This document shows, one piece after another, positions 27,627 through 37,793 of a DNA stretch of 64,000 nt. The stretch's first letter is position 1, and every line of letters begins with the position of its first letter. The DNA comes from Nocardia jinanensis. Its GTDB lineage: Bacteria; Actinomycetota; Actinomycetes; Mycobacteriales; Mycobacteriaceae. The stretch is from NCBI RefSeq assembly GCF_014645735.1, contig NZ_BMMH01000002.1, positions 434,001-498,000 on the forward strand, written 5' to 3'. The notes below the pieces were generated by a model, which was given only the letters and a program-made list of their open reading frames with translations, was not told where the DNA came from and ran no database searches. Made by a program: the position numbers and the translations under genes.

Positions 27627-29908
27627 CCCTGGGCTTCGACCTCGGATTCGGTATCACCGGAACCGAGTTCGTGCCCGAGCGCGGCACCGAGCTTGCGCAG
27701 CAGATCGATCGCCGCGTCGGCGATCACGGTGCCCGGCGGGAAGATCGCCGCCGCACCCGCCTCGTACAGCTCGTCGAAATCACCGGGCGGGATGACCCCG
27801 CCGACGATGACCATGATGTCGGGCCGGCCGACATCGGCCAGCGCCTGCCGCAGGGCGGGCACCAGCGTGAGATGACCGGCGGCCAGTGAGGACACACCGA
27901 CAACATGTACGTCGTTGTCCGCCGCCTGGCGGGCCACCTCTTCGGGGGTCTGGAACAGCGGGCCCACATCCACGTCGAATCCGAGATCGGCGAAGGCCGT
28001 GGCGATCACCTTCTGGCCGCGGTCGTGACCGTCCTGCCCCATCTTCGCGACCAGGATCCGGGGACGCCGGCCTTCGGCCTCGGCGAACTCCTCCACCAGA
28101 TCCCCGGCGGTGGTGATGTTGGTGACCTTGCCGGCCTCGTCACGATACACACCGGACAGGGTACGGATCTCGGCCTGATGCCGGCCGTAGACCTTCTCCA
28201 GCGCGTCCGAGATCTCACCGACCGTGGCCTTGGCGCGGGCGGCGTCGATCGCCAGGGACAGCAGGTTGTTCTCCATCCCGCCCTCGGACGAGTCGGCGGC
28301 CCGGCTGAGTTCGCCCAGCGCCCGCTCCACAGCGTCCTGGTCACGGTCGGCCCGCAGCTGTTGCAGCTTCTCGATCTGCTCGGCGCGCACCCGGGAATTC
28401 TCGACCTTGAGGACCTCGACCTCGTGGTCCTCGGCGACCTGGTACTTGTTGACACCGATCACCGGCTGCTGGCCGGTATCGATACGCGCCTGGGTCCGAG
28501 CCGCGGCCTCCTCGATCCGCAGCTTGGGAATACCCTCGCCGATCGCCTGCGCCATGCCGCCGTGCGCCTCGACCTCGGCGATATGGGCCCGGGCCCGTTC
28601 GGCGAGCTGATGGGTGAGCCATTCGACGTAGTAGGAACCGCCCCACGGGTCGATCGGCCGCGTGGTGTTGGACTCCTGCTGGATCAGCAGCTGGGTGTTG
28701 CGCGCGATCCGGGCCGAGAAATCGGTGGGCAGCGCGAGCGCCTCGTCGAGAGCGTTGGTGTGCAGCGACTGGGTATGCCCCTGGGTCGCCGCCATCGCCT
28801 CGATGCAGGTGCGGGCCACATTGTTGTAGGCGTCCTGCGCGGTCAGCGACCAGCCCGAGGTCTGCGAATGGGTCCGCAGCGATAGCGATTTCGGGTTCTT
28901 CGGATCGAACTTCGCGACCAGTTCACTCCACAGCAGCCGGCCCGCGCGGAGTTTCGCGACCTCCATGAAGAAGTTCATCCCGATGGCCCAGAAGAACGAC
29001 AGCCGCGGCGCGAACTTGTCGATCTCCATCCCGGCGTCGATCCCGGCCCGCAGGTACTCCACGCCGTCGGCGAGGGTGTAGGCCAGTTCGAGATCGGCGG
29101 TCGCACCGGCTTCCTGGATGTGGTAGCCGGAGATCGAGATGGAGTTGAACTTCGGCATCTTCGCGCTGGTGTAGGCGAAGATATCGGAGATGATCCGCAT
29201 CGAGGGCTTCGGCGGATAGATGTAGGTGTTGCGGACCATGAACTCCTTCAGAATATCGTTCTGAATGGTTCCGGCCAGCTGTTCGGGTGCCACGCCCTGC
29301 TCTTCGGCGGCCACCACGTACAGCGCCAGGATCGGCAGGACCGCGCCGTTCATGGTCATCGATACGCTGACCTGATCGAGCGGGATCTGGTCGAACAGCT
29401 GGCGCATGTCCAGGATGGAGTCGATGGCGACACCGGCCATACCGACATCGCCCTGTACCCGGGGATGGTCGGAGTCGTAGCCGCGGTGGGTCGCGAGGTC
29501 GAACGCCACCGACAGACCCTTCTGCCCGGCCTGCAGATTGCGCCGATAGAAGGCATTGGAATCCGCGGCCGTGGAGAAACCCGCGTACTGACGGATGGTC
29601 CACGGCTGGTTCACATACATCGTCGGGTACGGGCCGCGCACGAACGGCGCGACACCGGGGACGCTGTCGAGCGGGAAACCCGCGTCGGCGACGGTGTCAC
29701 GATCGGCCTTGGTGAACACCGGCGGAACGTCGATCCCCTCCGGCGTCGACCACACCAGCTGTTCGGGGGCGTAGTTGTTGGCGGCGGCCGCCTGCCGCAC
29801 GTACGCGTCCCGTGCGCTGTCGTCGGCCTTGCCGGGGGTGAAACCCGGCTCGGTGAGCGGCACCTCGGCGAAACTGCCGACCACCTGCTCGATTCGCTGT
29901 GTCGTCAT
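27623..29908 (-). CDS. mutB: Methylmalonyl-CoA mutase large (alpha) subunit
   Basis: 761-residue catalytic subunit that interconverts (R)-methylmalonyl-CoA and succinyl-CoA with adenosylcobalamin, linking propionate and odd-chain or cholesterol-derived carbon to the TCA cycle. The N-terminal TIM barrel has the substrate-contact region [19 protein letters not shown] and [15 protein letters not shown]. The C-terminal cobalamin domain has DGHDRGQK near residue 624, whose histidine is the lower cobalt ligand, then GVSSLAAGH and VGGVIPPGD. The start overlaps the mutA stop by one base (TGATG). Confidence 0.98.
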   Translation of the reverse strand: MTTQRIEQVVGSFAEVPLTEPGFTPGKADDSARDAYVRQAAAANNYAPEQLVWSTPEGIDVPPVFTKADRDTVADAGFPLDSVPGVAPFVRGPYPTMYVNQPWTIRQYAGFSTAADSNAFYRRNLQAGQKGLSVAFDLATHRGYDSDHPRVQGDVGMAGVAIDSILDMRQLFDQIPLDQVSVSMTMNGAVLPILALYVVAAEEQGVAPEQLAGTIQNDILKEFMVRNTYIYPPKPSMRIISDIFAYTSAKMPKFNSISISGYHIQEAGATADLELAYTLADGVEYLRAGIDAGMEIDKFAPRLSFFWAIGMNFFMEVAKLRAGRLLWSELVAKFDPKNPKSLSLRTHSQTSGWSLTAQDAYNNVARTCIEAMAATQGHTQSLHTNALDEALALPTDFSARIARNTQLLIQQESNTTRPIDPWGGSYYVEWLTHQLAERARAHIAEVEAHGGMAQAIGEGIPKLRIEEAAARTQARIDTGQQPVIGVNKYQVAEDHEVEVLKVENSRVRAEQIEKLQQLRADRDQDAVERALGELSRAADSSEGGMENNLLSLAIDAARAKATVGEISDALEKVYGRHQAEIRTLSGVYRDEAGKVTNITTAGDLVEEFAEAEGRRPRILVAKMGQDGHDRGQKVIATAFADLGFDVDVGPLFQTPEEVARQAADNDVHVVGVSSLAAGHLTLVPALRQALADVGRPDIMVIVGGVIPPGDFDELYEAGAAAIFPPGTVIADAAIDLLRKLGAALGHELGSGDTESEVEAQG

Positions 29909-31797
29909 CAGGCTCCTACCTTCTCCAGCAGGGCGGTCAGGGCGGCGACCGCGTCGATCCGGGCCGCCAGGAACCCGTCCGGACGCCGGGCCTCCTCGAT
30001 ACCGGTCAAGACCTTCTCCGGTCCGGCCAGCAGCACGGTCCCGACTCCGGCACCCCGCAGTTGTTCCACCGCCCCGGCCGCGTCGGTTCCGTAGCGGGCG
30101 TCGGTACCGCAGAGCACCGCGATCGACGCTCCGGATTCCTTTGCCGCCGCGGCGATATCACCCTCGGCGAGCGGACCCGGATTGATGGTTTCGATCCCGC
30201 CCGAGGCCAGCAGGTTGGCGATGAAGGTGACCCGCACATTGTGCTCGGCGACCGTGCCGAGCGGCACCAGCAGTGCCTGCGGGCGAGCGCCGTGGGCCGC
30301 CAGGTAGGCATCCGAGCGGTCCCGCAGCACCTCGAACGGGGCCCCGTACCGCTGTCCGGGCCCCGCCGTACGGGCGGCCTCCGACAGCGGCGACTCGGCG
30401 AGATTCGGGAATTCGTTCACCCCGGTGACCGCGGTCCGGCGATGGGCGATATCGCTCTCCCGCCGGTGATTCGTCGCACCGATCCGGGTGGCCAGCAGAC
30501 CGGAGTCCAGCGCCGACCGGTACCCACCGGCGGCCTCGATCTCCTGCATGAATTCCCATGCGGCGGCGGCGAGGTCGTCGGTGTACTGCTCGACGTACCA
30601 GGAACCCGCGCCGGGGTCCTGCACATGCCCGAGGTGGGACTCCTCGAGCAACAGCAGCTGGGTGTTGCGGGCCATCCGTTCCGAGAACGACGCCGAGACG
30701 CCGAGTTCACCGGCGGGCAGGGCGGAATCGAACGGCAGCACGGTGACGGTGTCGGCGCCGCCGACGCCGGCGCCGAAGGCGGCCAGGGTGGTACGCAGCA
30801 GGTTCACCCAGGGGTCACGCCGGCTCATCATGGCCGCCGAGGTCACCGCGTGTTGCGGGGCCGCGCCCTCCGCCGGCGCGCCCAGCGCGTGGGCGACCCG
30901 CGCCCACAGGCGCCGGGCGGACCGGAACTTGGCGAGCGTGGCGAACTGGTCGTCGGTGGCGGCGAACCGGAACTCCAGCTGCCGCAGTGCTTCGGGAACC
31001 GGCACCTCCCCGGACAGCACGCGCAGGTATTCGAGTCCGGCGGCGACGGCCGCGCCCAGTTCCTGGGCGTCGGAGGCGCCGGCGGCGTGGAAGACGGTGC
31101 CGTCCACGGTGATCGCCCGCACCGTCTCCGGCCGCTGCGCGGCCGCGACGGCCAGGGCCGTGGTCTCGGCGAGACCTAGATCATCGGCGCCGGCGAAGGC
31201 GCTGGTGAGGGGTGCCGCGCCGAGAGCGACCCGGATGGCGGCACGATCGGGCGCCGAATACCGGTCGATCACCTCGTATACGGCGGCGGCCGCCGCTGCG
31301 GCGTCCGGCCCGGCGCGCAGGGTCAGCGGCGCCAGCTCGAACAGCAGACCGTCGAGCGCGGCGGCGATCCCGTCCACCGGTACGCCGTGGGTCCCCACAC
31401 CGAGTTCGACGGCGCTCAGGCCGTTCTCCAGGCCGCCGGTGATCTGCCGGTTGGCGGTCGCGGCATCGGCGGCGCCGATGCGGGCACTGACGAACCAGCC
31501 GCGGTGGACATCGCGGGTGGCGTCACCACCTCGGACGAACGGGTAGGCACCGGGCAGCGGCTGCTCGGGCAGTTCGTCTCGGCGGGTGTACAGCGGTGCG
31601 ATACTCAGTCCGTCGTAGGTGGACTGGTTCAGTAGCTTTTCGGGTTCCGCACCGAGTCCGGCCGCGTCGACCTTGCGGGCCTTGGCCAGCACTCCCGCCA
31701 CACCTTTGCGCCAGGCGGGATATTCGGGCACCGCGGACGAGGTCGGATCAGCTCCGGCCGCGGGCTCTGCAGCAATCGGCATACCCTGTTCCCTCAT
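29908..31797 (-). CDS. mutA: Methylmalonyl-CoA mutase small (beta) subunit
   Basis: 629-residue non-catalytic partner of MutB in the actinobacterial heterodimer. Barrel motifs are related to MutB ([43 protein letters not shown]). The C-terminal domain lacks the DxHxxG cobalamin ligand motif, as expected for this subunit. An ATG at 31782 (MPIAAEP) is an alternative start five codons in. It is first in the mutA-mutB-meaB operon and divergent from the TVP38 gene, as in M. tuberculosis. Confidence 0.96.
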   Translation of the reverse strand: MREQGMPIAAEPAAGADPTSSAVPEYPAWRKGVAGVLAKARKVDAAGLGAEPEKLLNQSTYDGLSIAPLYTRRDELPEQPLPGAYPFVRGGDATRDVHRGWFVSARIGAADAATANRQITGGLENGLSAVELGVGTHGVPVDGIAAALDGLLFELAPLTLRAGPDAAAAAAAVYEVIDRYSAPDRAAIRVALGAAPLTSAFAGADDLGLAETTALAVAAAQRPETVRAITVDGTVFHAAGASDAQELGAAVAAGLEYLRVLSGEVPVPEALRQLEFRFAATDDQFATLAKFRSARRLWARVAHALGAPAEGAAPQHAVTSAAMMSRRDPWVNLLRTTLAAFGAGVGGADTVTVLPFDSALPAGELGVSASFSERMARNTQLLLLEESHLGHVQDPGAGSWYVEQYTDDLAAAAWEFMQEIEAAGGYRSALDSGLLATRIGATNHRRESDIAHRRTAVTGVNEFPNLAESPLSEAARTAGPGQRYGAPFEVLRDRSDAYLAAHGARPQALLVPLGTVAEHNVRVTFIANLLASGGIETINPGPLAEGDIAAAAKESGASIAVLCGTDARYGTDAAGAVEQLRGAGVGTVLLAGPEKVLTGIEEARRPDGFLAARIDAVAALTALLEKVGA

Positions 31798-32137
31798 TTT
31801 TCGTTCCAGTACAAGCGCACCACAGGTGTGCGCGGGTACCTTGGCATCCGCCCAGCTCAGCGAATACTTAGGTTAACGAGCATTCAGCCCGCCCCTCCGA
31901 TGCTAGCGGGATGCCCGTACGGCATCGTCCGTGGCCACCACTACCAGCCAGTAACCTCGCATCCGCGAACACCGCAGTCCCTGTTCACCGAGCCGCCGTC
32001 ACCCCGGGCCGCGAGGGCTCGACCCGAAGACAGCGCCGCCCGTGGTCGGGATCCAGGTGTTCACCGCGTCGCGGACAGCCGAGGTGCACCCGGCCCGCCC
32101 GCGGACGCCACTCCCGGACAACCGGTAACCTCGGCCG
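31798..32137. other. Divergent promoter region mutA / TVP38 gene
   Basis: 340 bases without a gene. An inverted repeat GCGCAC-N7-GTGCGC lies at 31815-31833, close to the mutA start, and could be an operator. TTAGGTTAA near 31869 resembles one half of an iron box, but the other half is missing. I assign no regulator. Confidence 0.45.
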
Positions 32138-32806
32138 GTGCCCCGTATGCTCCGTGACCGGCGGCTGGTCCTCCTCCTGTGCGGCGCCGCGCTCGTCTGC
32201 GCGGCCGCATTGCTGACCCCGCTACCGAGCCCGGCGCAGATCCAGCAGTGGGCCGGCGAGGCCGGTCCCTACTTCCCGCTGTTGTTCTTCCTCGCACACA
32301 CCGTGCTCACCGTCGCTCCCGTACCTCGCACGGTGTTCACTGTGGCTTCGGGTCTGCTGTTCGGCCCCGCCGTCGGGCTCACCGTGGCCGTCGGCGCGTC
32401 CGTACTCAGCGCGGCCACCGCTTTCCTGCTCGTCCGCGCCTACGGGCGGGATCGGGTCAGTATCTATCTGGACCATCCCACCGTGCGCCTCGTGGACGAG
32501 CGCCTGCACCGGCGCGGCTGGCTGGCCGTCGGCGCACTGCGGTTGATCGCCTTCGCACCGTTCTCGGTAGTGAACTACTGCTGCGCCCTGTCGTCGATCC
32601 GCTTCTGGCCCTACCTGGGCGCGACCGTGATCGGGATTCTGCCCGGTACCGCCGCCACCGTCATCCTGGCCGACGCGCTGACCGGAGGCACCCATCCGGT
32701 CATGGTGGCGGTCTCGATCGGTTGTATCGCCGCCGGACTGCTGGGGCTGGCGGTCGACCAACGCTGGAAACCGGCCGTCGAGGCGCCGGTCGCCGCCCTC
32801 GACTGA
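32138..32806 (+). CDS. TVP38/TMEM64 (VTT/DedA-like) membrane protein
   Basis: 222 residues with about six membrane helices. The VTT-domain core runs from APVPRTVFTVASGLLFGPAVG, which has the conserved re-entrant loop, to LRLIAFAPFSVVNYCCALSS and GTAATVILAD. Relatives are scramblase or transporter-like proteins of the inner membrane with unclear substrates. The GTG at 32138 or the ATG at 32147 could start it. The position next to mutA matches Rv1491c. Confidence 0.92.
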   Translation: MPRMLRDRRLVLLLCGAALVCAAALLTPLPSPAQIQQWAGEAGPYFPLLFFLAHTVLTVAPVPRTVFTVASGLLFGPAVGLTVAVGASVLSAATAFLLVRAYGRDRVSIYLDHPTVRLVDERLHRRGWLAVGALRLIAFAPFSVVNYCCALSSIRFWPYLGATVIGILPGTAATVILADALTGGTHPVMVAVSIGCIAAGLLGLAVDQRWKPAVEAPVAALD

Positions 32807-32915
32807 ACCTGTACCCGGTAGGCGCCACCACGCCGATGAGACTCATCGGAGGGGCTGTCCACCCCGGGGACCGATCAGGGCTGATCGCCCGCTTCATCAG
32901 AGCTGATCGCCCGGC

Positions 32916-34592
32916 TCACAGGAGCTGCTCGTCCGTATCACGCACCTCCAGAGGCCAGCGCGCGAATTCGGGTGGTTCGGCCACCTCGCGGATCAGCGCC
33001 GCCCGGTCGGCGTAGAAACCCACATGAGCGGCATCCGGATTCCGCCGGCCCGCCTCGGCCAGCCAGCTGTGCGCGCAACGCAACACCTCGCCGATACCGG
33101 GTGCGGCATCCTCCTCGAGCACCAGATCGCCGTGCTCCGGCGCGACCAGTACCGCGGCGCCGAGATGCTGCAGGCACCGCCCGATACCGTTGTCGTCGGC
33201 CAGATCCCGGTAGGTGGTCAGGGCACGCTGCCAGCAGCGCAGCGCACCCCGCGGTTCGCCGCGTGCCCAAGCCACCGCACCGGCGATCTCGTGCACCCGG
33301 GCCCATCCGTCGGCGTCCTCGTCGTCGAGCGCGCGCAGCGCCGCCAGCTCCAGCCGGTCCTGGGCAGCGTCCAGCCTGCCCTGATGGATATGCGCCACAG
33401 CGAGATCGGTCAGCACCCGGACCTGGTTCGCCAGATCTTCGCGCGGTAGCCGCCACCAGGCCGTTCGCAATCGGTCCACCGCGTCGGCCAGCTGCTCCGG
33501 GGTAGTCGCCGCACGGAGCAGCGCCAGCCCGGCGGCATGCTCCACTCGGGCACCGACGCCGGTGGCCCGCCGCGACCACGGGCGCCACCGCCGTCCCTCC
33601 TGCCCGAGGGCTTCCCCGGCGCGCAGCGCTGTCGCCCGATGGTGACCGCCGAGCACCGTGGGACCCAGCTCCACCAGCTCCAGTGCCACCGTATGAGTTT
33701 CGGCGCCGTCGCCGGGGCCGACGGAGTACCAGATATCGAGGGCGTCACCGATTCGGACCAGCTGAGCGGCCGTGGCCGGTGGCACCGCCGCGGCGATATC
33801 ACCACCGCAGCACTGGTGGATCAGCGCCCGCAACCGCCGCTCCTCCACAGCGAACCAGCGGCGGGCCCGCGGCCCGAAGGGCACCGTGCCGGATCCGATG
33901 GCCCAACTGGTCGCCCGGTCCGCGGTGTGACACAGCAGTGCGAACAGGGCCGCCTGCCATACCGGCCCACCGATCACCGTGGCGCGGTCCGGCGAGTCCG
34001 GAAACCTCGCGAGCCGGTAGCGCTGGGGTTCGTGGCAGTCCAGCACACCCGCCGAGACCAACCGCGCGAGCAGTCCGGTCGCGGTCCAGCGCTCGCCCAG
34101 CACGATCTGCTGGTCACCGGTCGGTGGGTCGCCGGTTTCCGGAAGCAGCGCCAGTTCCATTCCGACCGCGGTCAGTACCGCGCGCACGGTCGCCGCGTCG
34201 TATTCGGTGACCGGCAGTTCGCGCAGCACGGCCGCGACCGGATGATCACCGAGGTCGGGGTCGCGTTCCGGTGGGTCCGGGAGCGGACGCGGCGTCGACG
34301 GCCCGGTCAGTGGCGGTCCGTCCAGGTCGGCCAGCAGGGTCCGGCGCCGCAGCAGCCGGCGCCGGTCCCGCCGTTCGGCGGTCATCCGGTACCCGGTGTA
34401 GAGCAGGGCCAGCACCACGATCAGCACCGCCAGCCAGCGCAAGCCGGAGGCCAGCAGTTGCACCTCCGCGCTGTCGCCGAAGGAGTTCATCACCAGATTG
34501 CGGCCCAGCTCCAGCAGCAGGGCCGATGCGAGCACCGACAGTCCGCTCAGCACCCCCGGGACGACCGGGGCCCGCGGCAGGGGTTCCCTCAT
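32916..34592 (-). CDS. Membrane-anchored protein with TPR-like C-terminal half
   Basis: 558 residues, family not recognised. Two membrane helices at about 12-33 and 48-68 are followed by a basic stretch (RDRRRLLRRRTLL) and a cytoplasmic domain. The C-terminal 250 residues are alanine- and leucine-rich helical pairs (LAVAHIHQGRLDAAQDRLELAAL and similar), suggesting tetratricopeptide-like repeats. Its start overlaps the stop of the ABC permease gene by four bases, so the two are made together. A scaffold or regulator of the transporter is possible but unproven. Confidence 0.75.
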   Translation of the reverse strand: MREPLPRAPVVPGVLSGLSVLASALLLELGRNLVMNSFGDSAEVQLLASGLRWLAVLIVVLALLYTGYRMTAERRDRRRLLRRRTLLADLDGPPLTGPSTPRPLPDPPERDPDLGDHPVAAVLRELPVTEYDAATVRAVLTAVGMELALLPETGDPPTGDQQIVLGERWTATGLLARLVSAGVLDCHEPQRYRLARFPDSPDRATVIGGPVWQAALFALLCHTADRATSWAIGSGTVPFGPRARRWFAVEERRLRALIHQCCGGDIAAAVPPATAAQLVRIGDALDIWYSVGPGDGAETHTVALELVELGPTVLGGHHRATALRAGEALGQEGRRWRPWSRRATGVGARVEHAAGLALLRAATTPEQLADAVDRLRTAWWRLPREDLANQVRVLTDLAVAHIHQGRLDAAQDRLELAALRALDDEDADGWARVHEIAGAVAWARGEPRGALRCWQRALTTYRDLADDNGIGRCLQHLGAAVLVAPEHGDLVLEEDAAPGIGEVLRCAHSWLAEAGRRNPDAAHVGFYADRAALIREVAEPPEFARWPLEVRDTDEQLL

Positions 34593-36397
34593 CGCAGCAC
34601 CCCGCCGGTCAGTCCGGGCACGATCCAGCGCCGCCAGGTCGCCAGGACCAGCGCCACCGGTAGCAGGGCCGCGATGAGCGCCCCGGCGGCCAGCTGCGCG
34701 GCGTTCTCGCCGAACTGCCGGGCCTCACCCCACAGCAGCAGCGACCACGGCGACGCACCGGCCCCGCTGATCAGCAGCCCGACGATGAAATCGTTCCACA
34801 CCTGGACGAATTCGAGCACCGCCACCGCGACCAGCGCAGGCCCCGCCGAGCCGAGCAACCGGCGGCTGATGGTGCCCGGAGCGGCCAGGCCGCGCAGCGC
34901 GTCGGCGGCCGGGCTACCGGGTGGTGCGGCCACCGCGCCCCGCAGGATGAGCACCGCGATCGGCAGTCCGGCGGCGGCGTGCACGAGAACCAGGGGCACC
35001 CGGGTGCCCGACAGACCGTGATCGTCGATGAAGATGTCCAGCGGACCGAGATAGGCCTGGACCGGCAGCACCGCGAGCACCACCAGGGCGGTAACGATCG
35101 TGCGCGTCACCCATCCGGCGGGAGCGACCGCGAGCCGGTAGGCCAGCGGCGCGGCGGTCGCCACCACGATGATCGTGGCCAGTACCGCCACCCAGAACGT
35201 GGCCTCGACCGAATGCAGCAGCCACCGGTCGCGCCAGACATCGGTGAACGCCGCCGCCGACCAGCCGTCCGGTCCGCGCAGGGCCACCACCGCGAGCACC
35301 ACCAGCGGGATCACCGCGGCCACCGAGACCGCGCCGATCACCACACCCCGGGCCCATCCGGCGATAGAACCGCCGGCGGGCGCGCCGGCCCCGGGGCCGG
35401 GATGTTCGGCGGGTGGGAAACCGGTGCGGCGGTCCTGGATATCGGTTTGCAGCGCCCATGCCACCACCCCGAGCAGGGCGGCCAGCGGAAGCGCGTACGC
35501 GGCGGCATCGCCCGCGGTCGCCGGGTCGGTGGCCAGCCGCCACCACGAGACGGTGGCGCTGTCCACCTGATACTGGACCGACCCCGGCACTCCGATGAGC
35601 ACCACGTCGAAGACCCGGGCCGCGGCCACCCCCACCACGAGCCCGGCCACCAGGACAATCGGCCGCTGCAAAGTGAACAGCCGCCACACCAGCGTGATAC
35701 CGGGCTTCTCCCGGAGCAGAGTCCACCGCACCGGATCGCGTTCCAGCGCCCGGATACCGGCCCGGAACACACCGATCAGAAACCCGAGCCAGGTCCACAG
35801 GAACGCCGAGCCGAGCATCACCACGAACCAGGCCCGGTACCCCGGAAAACCGTCGAAGCCCAGCCGGGCGCCCGAGTACTGGAAGATCAGGCGGAACGCG
35901 ACTCCCGACACGATCGCCGAGATACCGAACGGCACGATCAGCGGTAGCCACAACCCCCGGCTGTACCGGGTCCACCAGGCCAGCAGCATCGCCGCGACCA
36001 GTAGCGCCGCCGCGAACGCCATCCAGTACAGGCTGCGTGCATACGATTCGTCCGACCAGTACAGCGCGGCGAGGGCGACCGTCCCGACCGCCGCCGGAAC
36101 GGCCCACAGACTCCGGTGCGCGCCGCGACGGGCCACCTCCAGCGCGGCCACGAACGCCACAGCCGCCACCACGCACCCCACCACAGGCCACAACCGGGTC
36201 CGTACGGCGAGGACGACGGTACCGGCGGCGGGCACCAGCAGCAGGGTCAGCAACAGCACCGCGGGCAGGCACGCCACCAGCGTGATGCCCCGCTGCGGCG
36301 GCCGGCCTGACACCAGCGGCCCGCGCATCGGCCCGACGGGCAACTCCACGCGCAGCCCATGTGCTTCGAATTCCGGTGGCGCCGTGGTCATCTCCAT
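34589..36397 (-). CDS. Fused ABC sugar-type permease (MalF-MalG-like in one chain)
   Basis: 602 residues with two permease domains. The first (residues about 30-310) resembles MalF/UgpA-type permeases, with a weak EAA loop (ALERDPVRWTLLREKPG). The second (345-600) resembles MalG, with a better loop (DALRGLAAPGTISRRLLGSA) and the typical LEFVQVWNDFIVGLL. About 13 helices are visible. Such fusions replace the usual two separate permeases. The start overlaps the binding-protein gene by ten bases and the end overlaps the next gene by four. No ATPase gene lies in the operon, so a shared MsmK-like ATPase elsewhere would be needed. Confidence 0.85.
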   Translation of the reverse strand: MEMTTAPPEFEAHGLRVELPVGPMRGPLVSGRPPQRGITLVACLPAVLLLTLLLVPAAGTVVLAVRTRLWPVVGCVVAAVAFVAALEVARRGAHRSLWAVPAAVGTVALAALYWSDESYARSLYWMAFAAALLVAAMLLAWWTRYSRGLWLPLIVPFGISAIVSGVAFRLIFQYSGARLGFDGFPGYRAWFVVMLGSAFLWTWLGFLIGVFRAGIRALERDPVRWTLLREKPGITLVWRLFTLQRPIVLVAGLVVGVAAARVFDVVLIGVPGSVQYQVDSATVSWWRLATDPATAGDAAAYALPLAALLGVVAWALQTDIQDRRTGFPPAEHPGPGAGAPAGGSIAGWARGVVIGAVSVAAVIPLVVLAVVALRGPDGWSAAAFTDVWRDRWLLHSVEATFWVAVLATIIVVATAAPLAYRLAVAPAGWVTRTIVTALVVLAVLPVQAYLGPLDIFIDDHGLSGTRVPLVLVHAAAGLPIAVLILRGAVAAPPGSPAADALRGLAAPGTISRRLLGSAGPALVAVAVLEFVQVWNDFIVGLLISGAGASPWSLLLWGEARQFGENAAQLAAGALIAALLPVALVLATWRRWIVPGLTGGVLR

Positions 36398-37671
36398 CCT
36401 CTTTCGAAGCGGCTCAGGGTCGTGACGGCGGTCCCGGTCGCAGCGGCGACATCACCGCCCCTGTCACCCACGGTGATCAGGAATTCGGTGAGCACCCGCC
36501 ACAGGCCGTCACGGCCACCGACCGCGCCGAGCCGGTCGGACAGGTCGAAATCCGGCCAGTCCGCCAGTGCCCCGGCCGTCGGCGCCGCCCACCGCGAATA
36601 TCGGGCCCGGGTGCCGAGATTGGGGCCGAGGAACCCGCCGACCTCTTCGATCCACGGCACCGGCACCCGCTCGGCCGCCAGCCCGGCGACCACCGCCTCG
36701 GCCCGCGAACCCGCCGCCCGGGTCAGCACCATGACATCGCCGCCCACGATCCGTGGGCCCGCCGCACCGGGCCCCGTACCCGGGAACGGCACCACCGCCG
36801 CGGCGTCCTCGGACCGGCCCGATCGCCGCAGCGCATCGCGCACCACGGGCTCGGCGAAATCCGGCGCCGCGACCGCCAGCGCCCGCCGATGATCGAAAAC
36901 ATCGCGGACCGAATCCGCGAACTGTCTGGTCAATGCCGTCCCTACCCCACCTGGCAGCCCGTCGCGGATACCCCACAAACCGCCCAGCCGCCGGAAGGTT
37001 TCGCGGACTGCCGCGACATCCCAGTCGCGGGGCCCGGCCCCCAGCGCGCGGTACACCGCCGGTGATTCGGCCAGCAGAAGATTTTCGAACAGATCGGTCA
37101 GTACCCAGCCGTCGGCGGCGCCGAGGGCGAGCAGCCGCCGGTCCGAGCCCGCGGCCTCACCGACACCGGCGAGCCAATCGTCCACCGTCCAGGCCGTCGG
37201 GTCGCCCAGCCCGGATCCGGCGAACGCGTCCCGGTCGTACCAGATCAGGGATTTACCGCTGGCTTTGAAGGGCACGCCGTACGGGCGGCCGCGGTGGTGG
37301 CACAGTTCCCGCCACTGGTCGGCGTACCGCGGCCCGTCCGGGCCGTACCAGAGCTCGCCGGGCACCTCCCGCAGCCGTCCGGCCGCGACCAGGTCCCGCA
37401 GTTGTCCGGCCTGCGGGAGCATGACGATATCGGGGGCCGATCGCCCCAGCGCGGTGAGCGCGGTCCCGATCTCGTCGCCCAGCGGCACCACCTCGACCGG
37501 ATCCGGCAGCGCCGCGGCATCGAGCACCGACCGGAAGGCGGTCAGCTCGAGACCGCTCCAGGCGACAGCGATGCGCACCACATCGCGATCACCGAGTAGT
37601 ACATCGGGTGAGCAGGCCGCGAGCAGCGGGGCGAACGCAGCCGTCCGGAGTACGGCACGACGTGTCCTCAC
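36388..37671 (-). CDS. Extracellular solute-binding lipoprotein (sugar ABC type)
   Basis: 427 residues. The N-terminus MRTRRAVLRTAAFAPLLAAC ends in a lipobox, so the cysteine at 20 should be lipidated. Twin arginines suggest Tat or Sec export. The body follows the family 1 sugar-binding-protein pattern: PDIVMLPQAGQLRDLVAAG, YGVPFKASGKSLIWYDRDAF and IVGGDVMVLTRAAGSRAEA. It is the first gene of a three-gene unit with the fused permease and the TPR-like membrane protein. The ligand is unknown; a carbohydrate is likely from the family. Confidence 0.88.
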   Translation of the reverse strand: MRTRRAVLRTAAFAPLLAACSPDVLLGDRDVVRIAVAWSGLELTAFRSVLDAAALPDPVEVVPLGDEIGTALTALGRSAPDIVMLPQAGQLRDLVAAGRLREVPGELWYGPDGPRYADQWRELCHHRGRPYGVPFKASGKSLIWYDRDAFAGSGLGDPTAWTVDDWLAGVGEAAGSDRRLLALGAADGWVLTDLFENLLLAESPAVYRALGAGPRDWDVAAVRETFRRLGGLWGIRDGLPGGVGTALTRQFADSVRDVFDHRRALAVAAPDFAEPVVRDALRRSGRSEDAAAVVPFPGTGPGAAGPRIVGGDVMVLTRAAGSRAEAVVAGLAAERVPVPWIEEVGGFLGPNLGTRARYSRWAAPTAGALADWPDFDLSDRLGAVGGRDGLWRVLTEFLITVGDRGGDVAAATGTAVTTLSRFERGWR

Positions 37672-37793
37672 GATCCCCCGATACGCTTGCCCGGCAGTGG
37701 GTTCCGATTATGACCCAGGTGGCGGACGGATGCGCACGGTTCGGCGAAGCCGACGGTGGCCGCCGTCGCGATGCGGCGGCGGCCGACCGGTAG

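Noticed and set aside
31869..31887. Possible IdeR box upstream of mutA
   Set aside because: Only one half (TTAGGTTA) fits; the other half shares almost nothing with the consensus.
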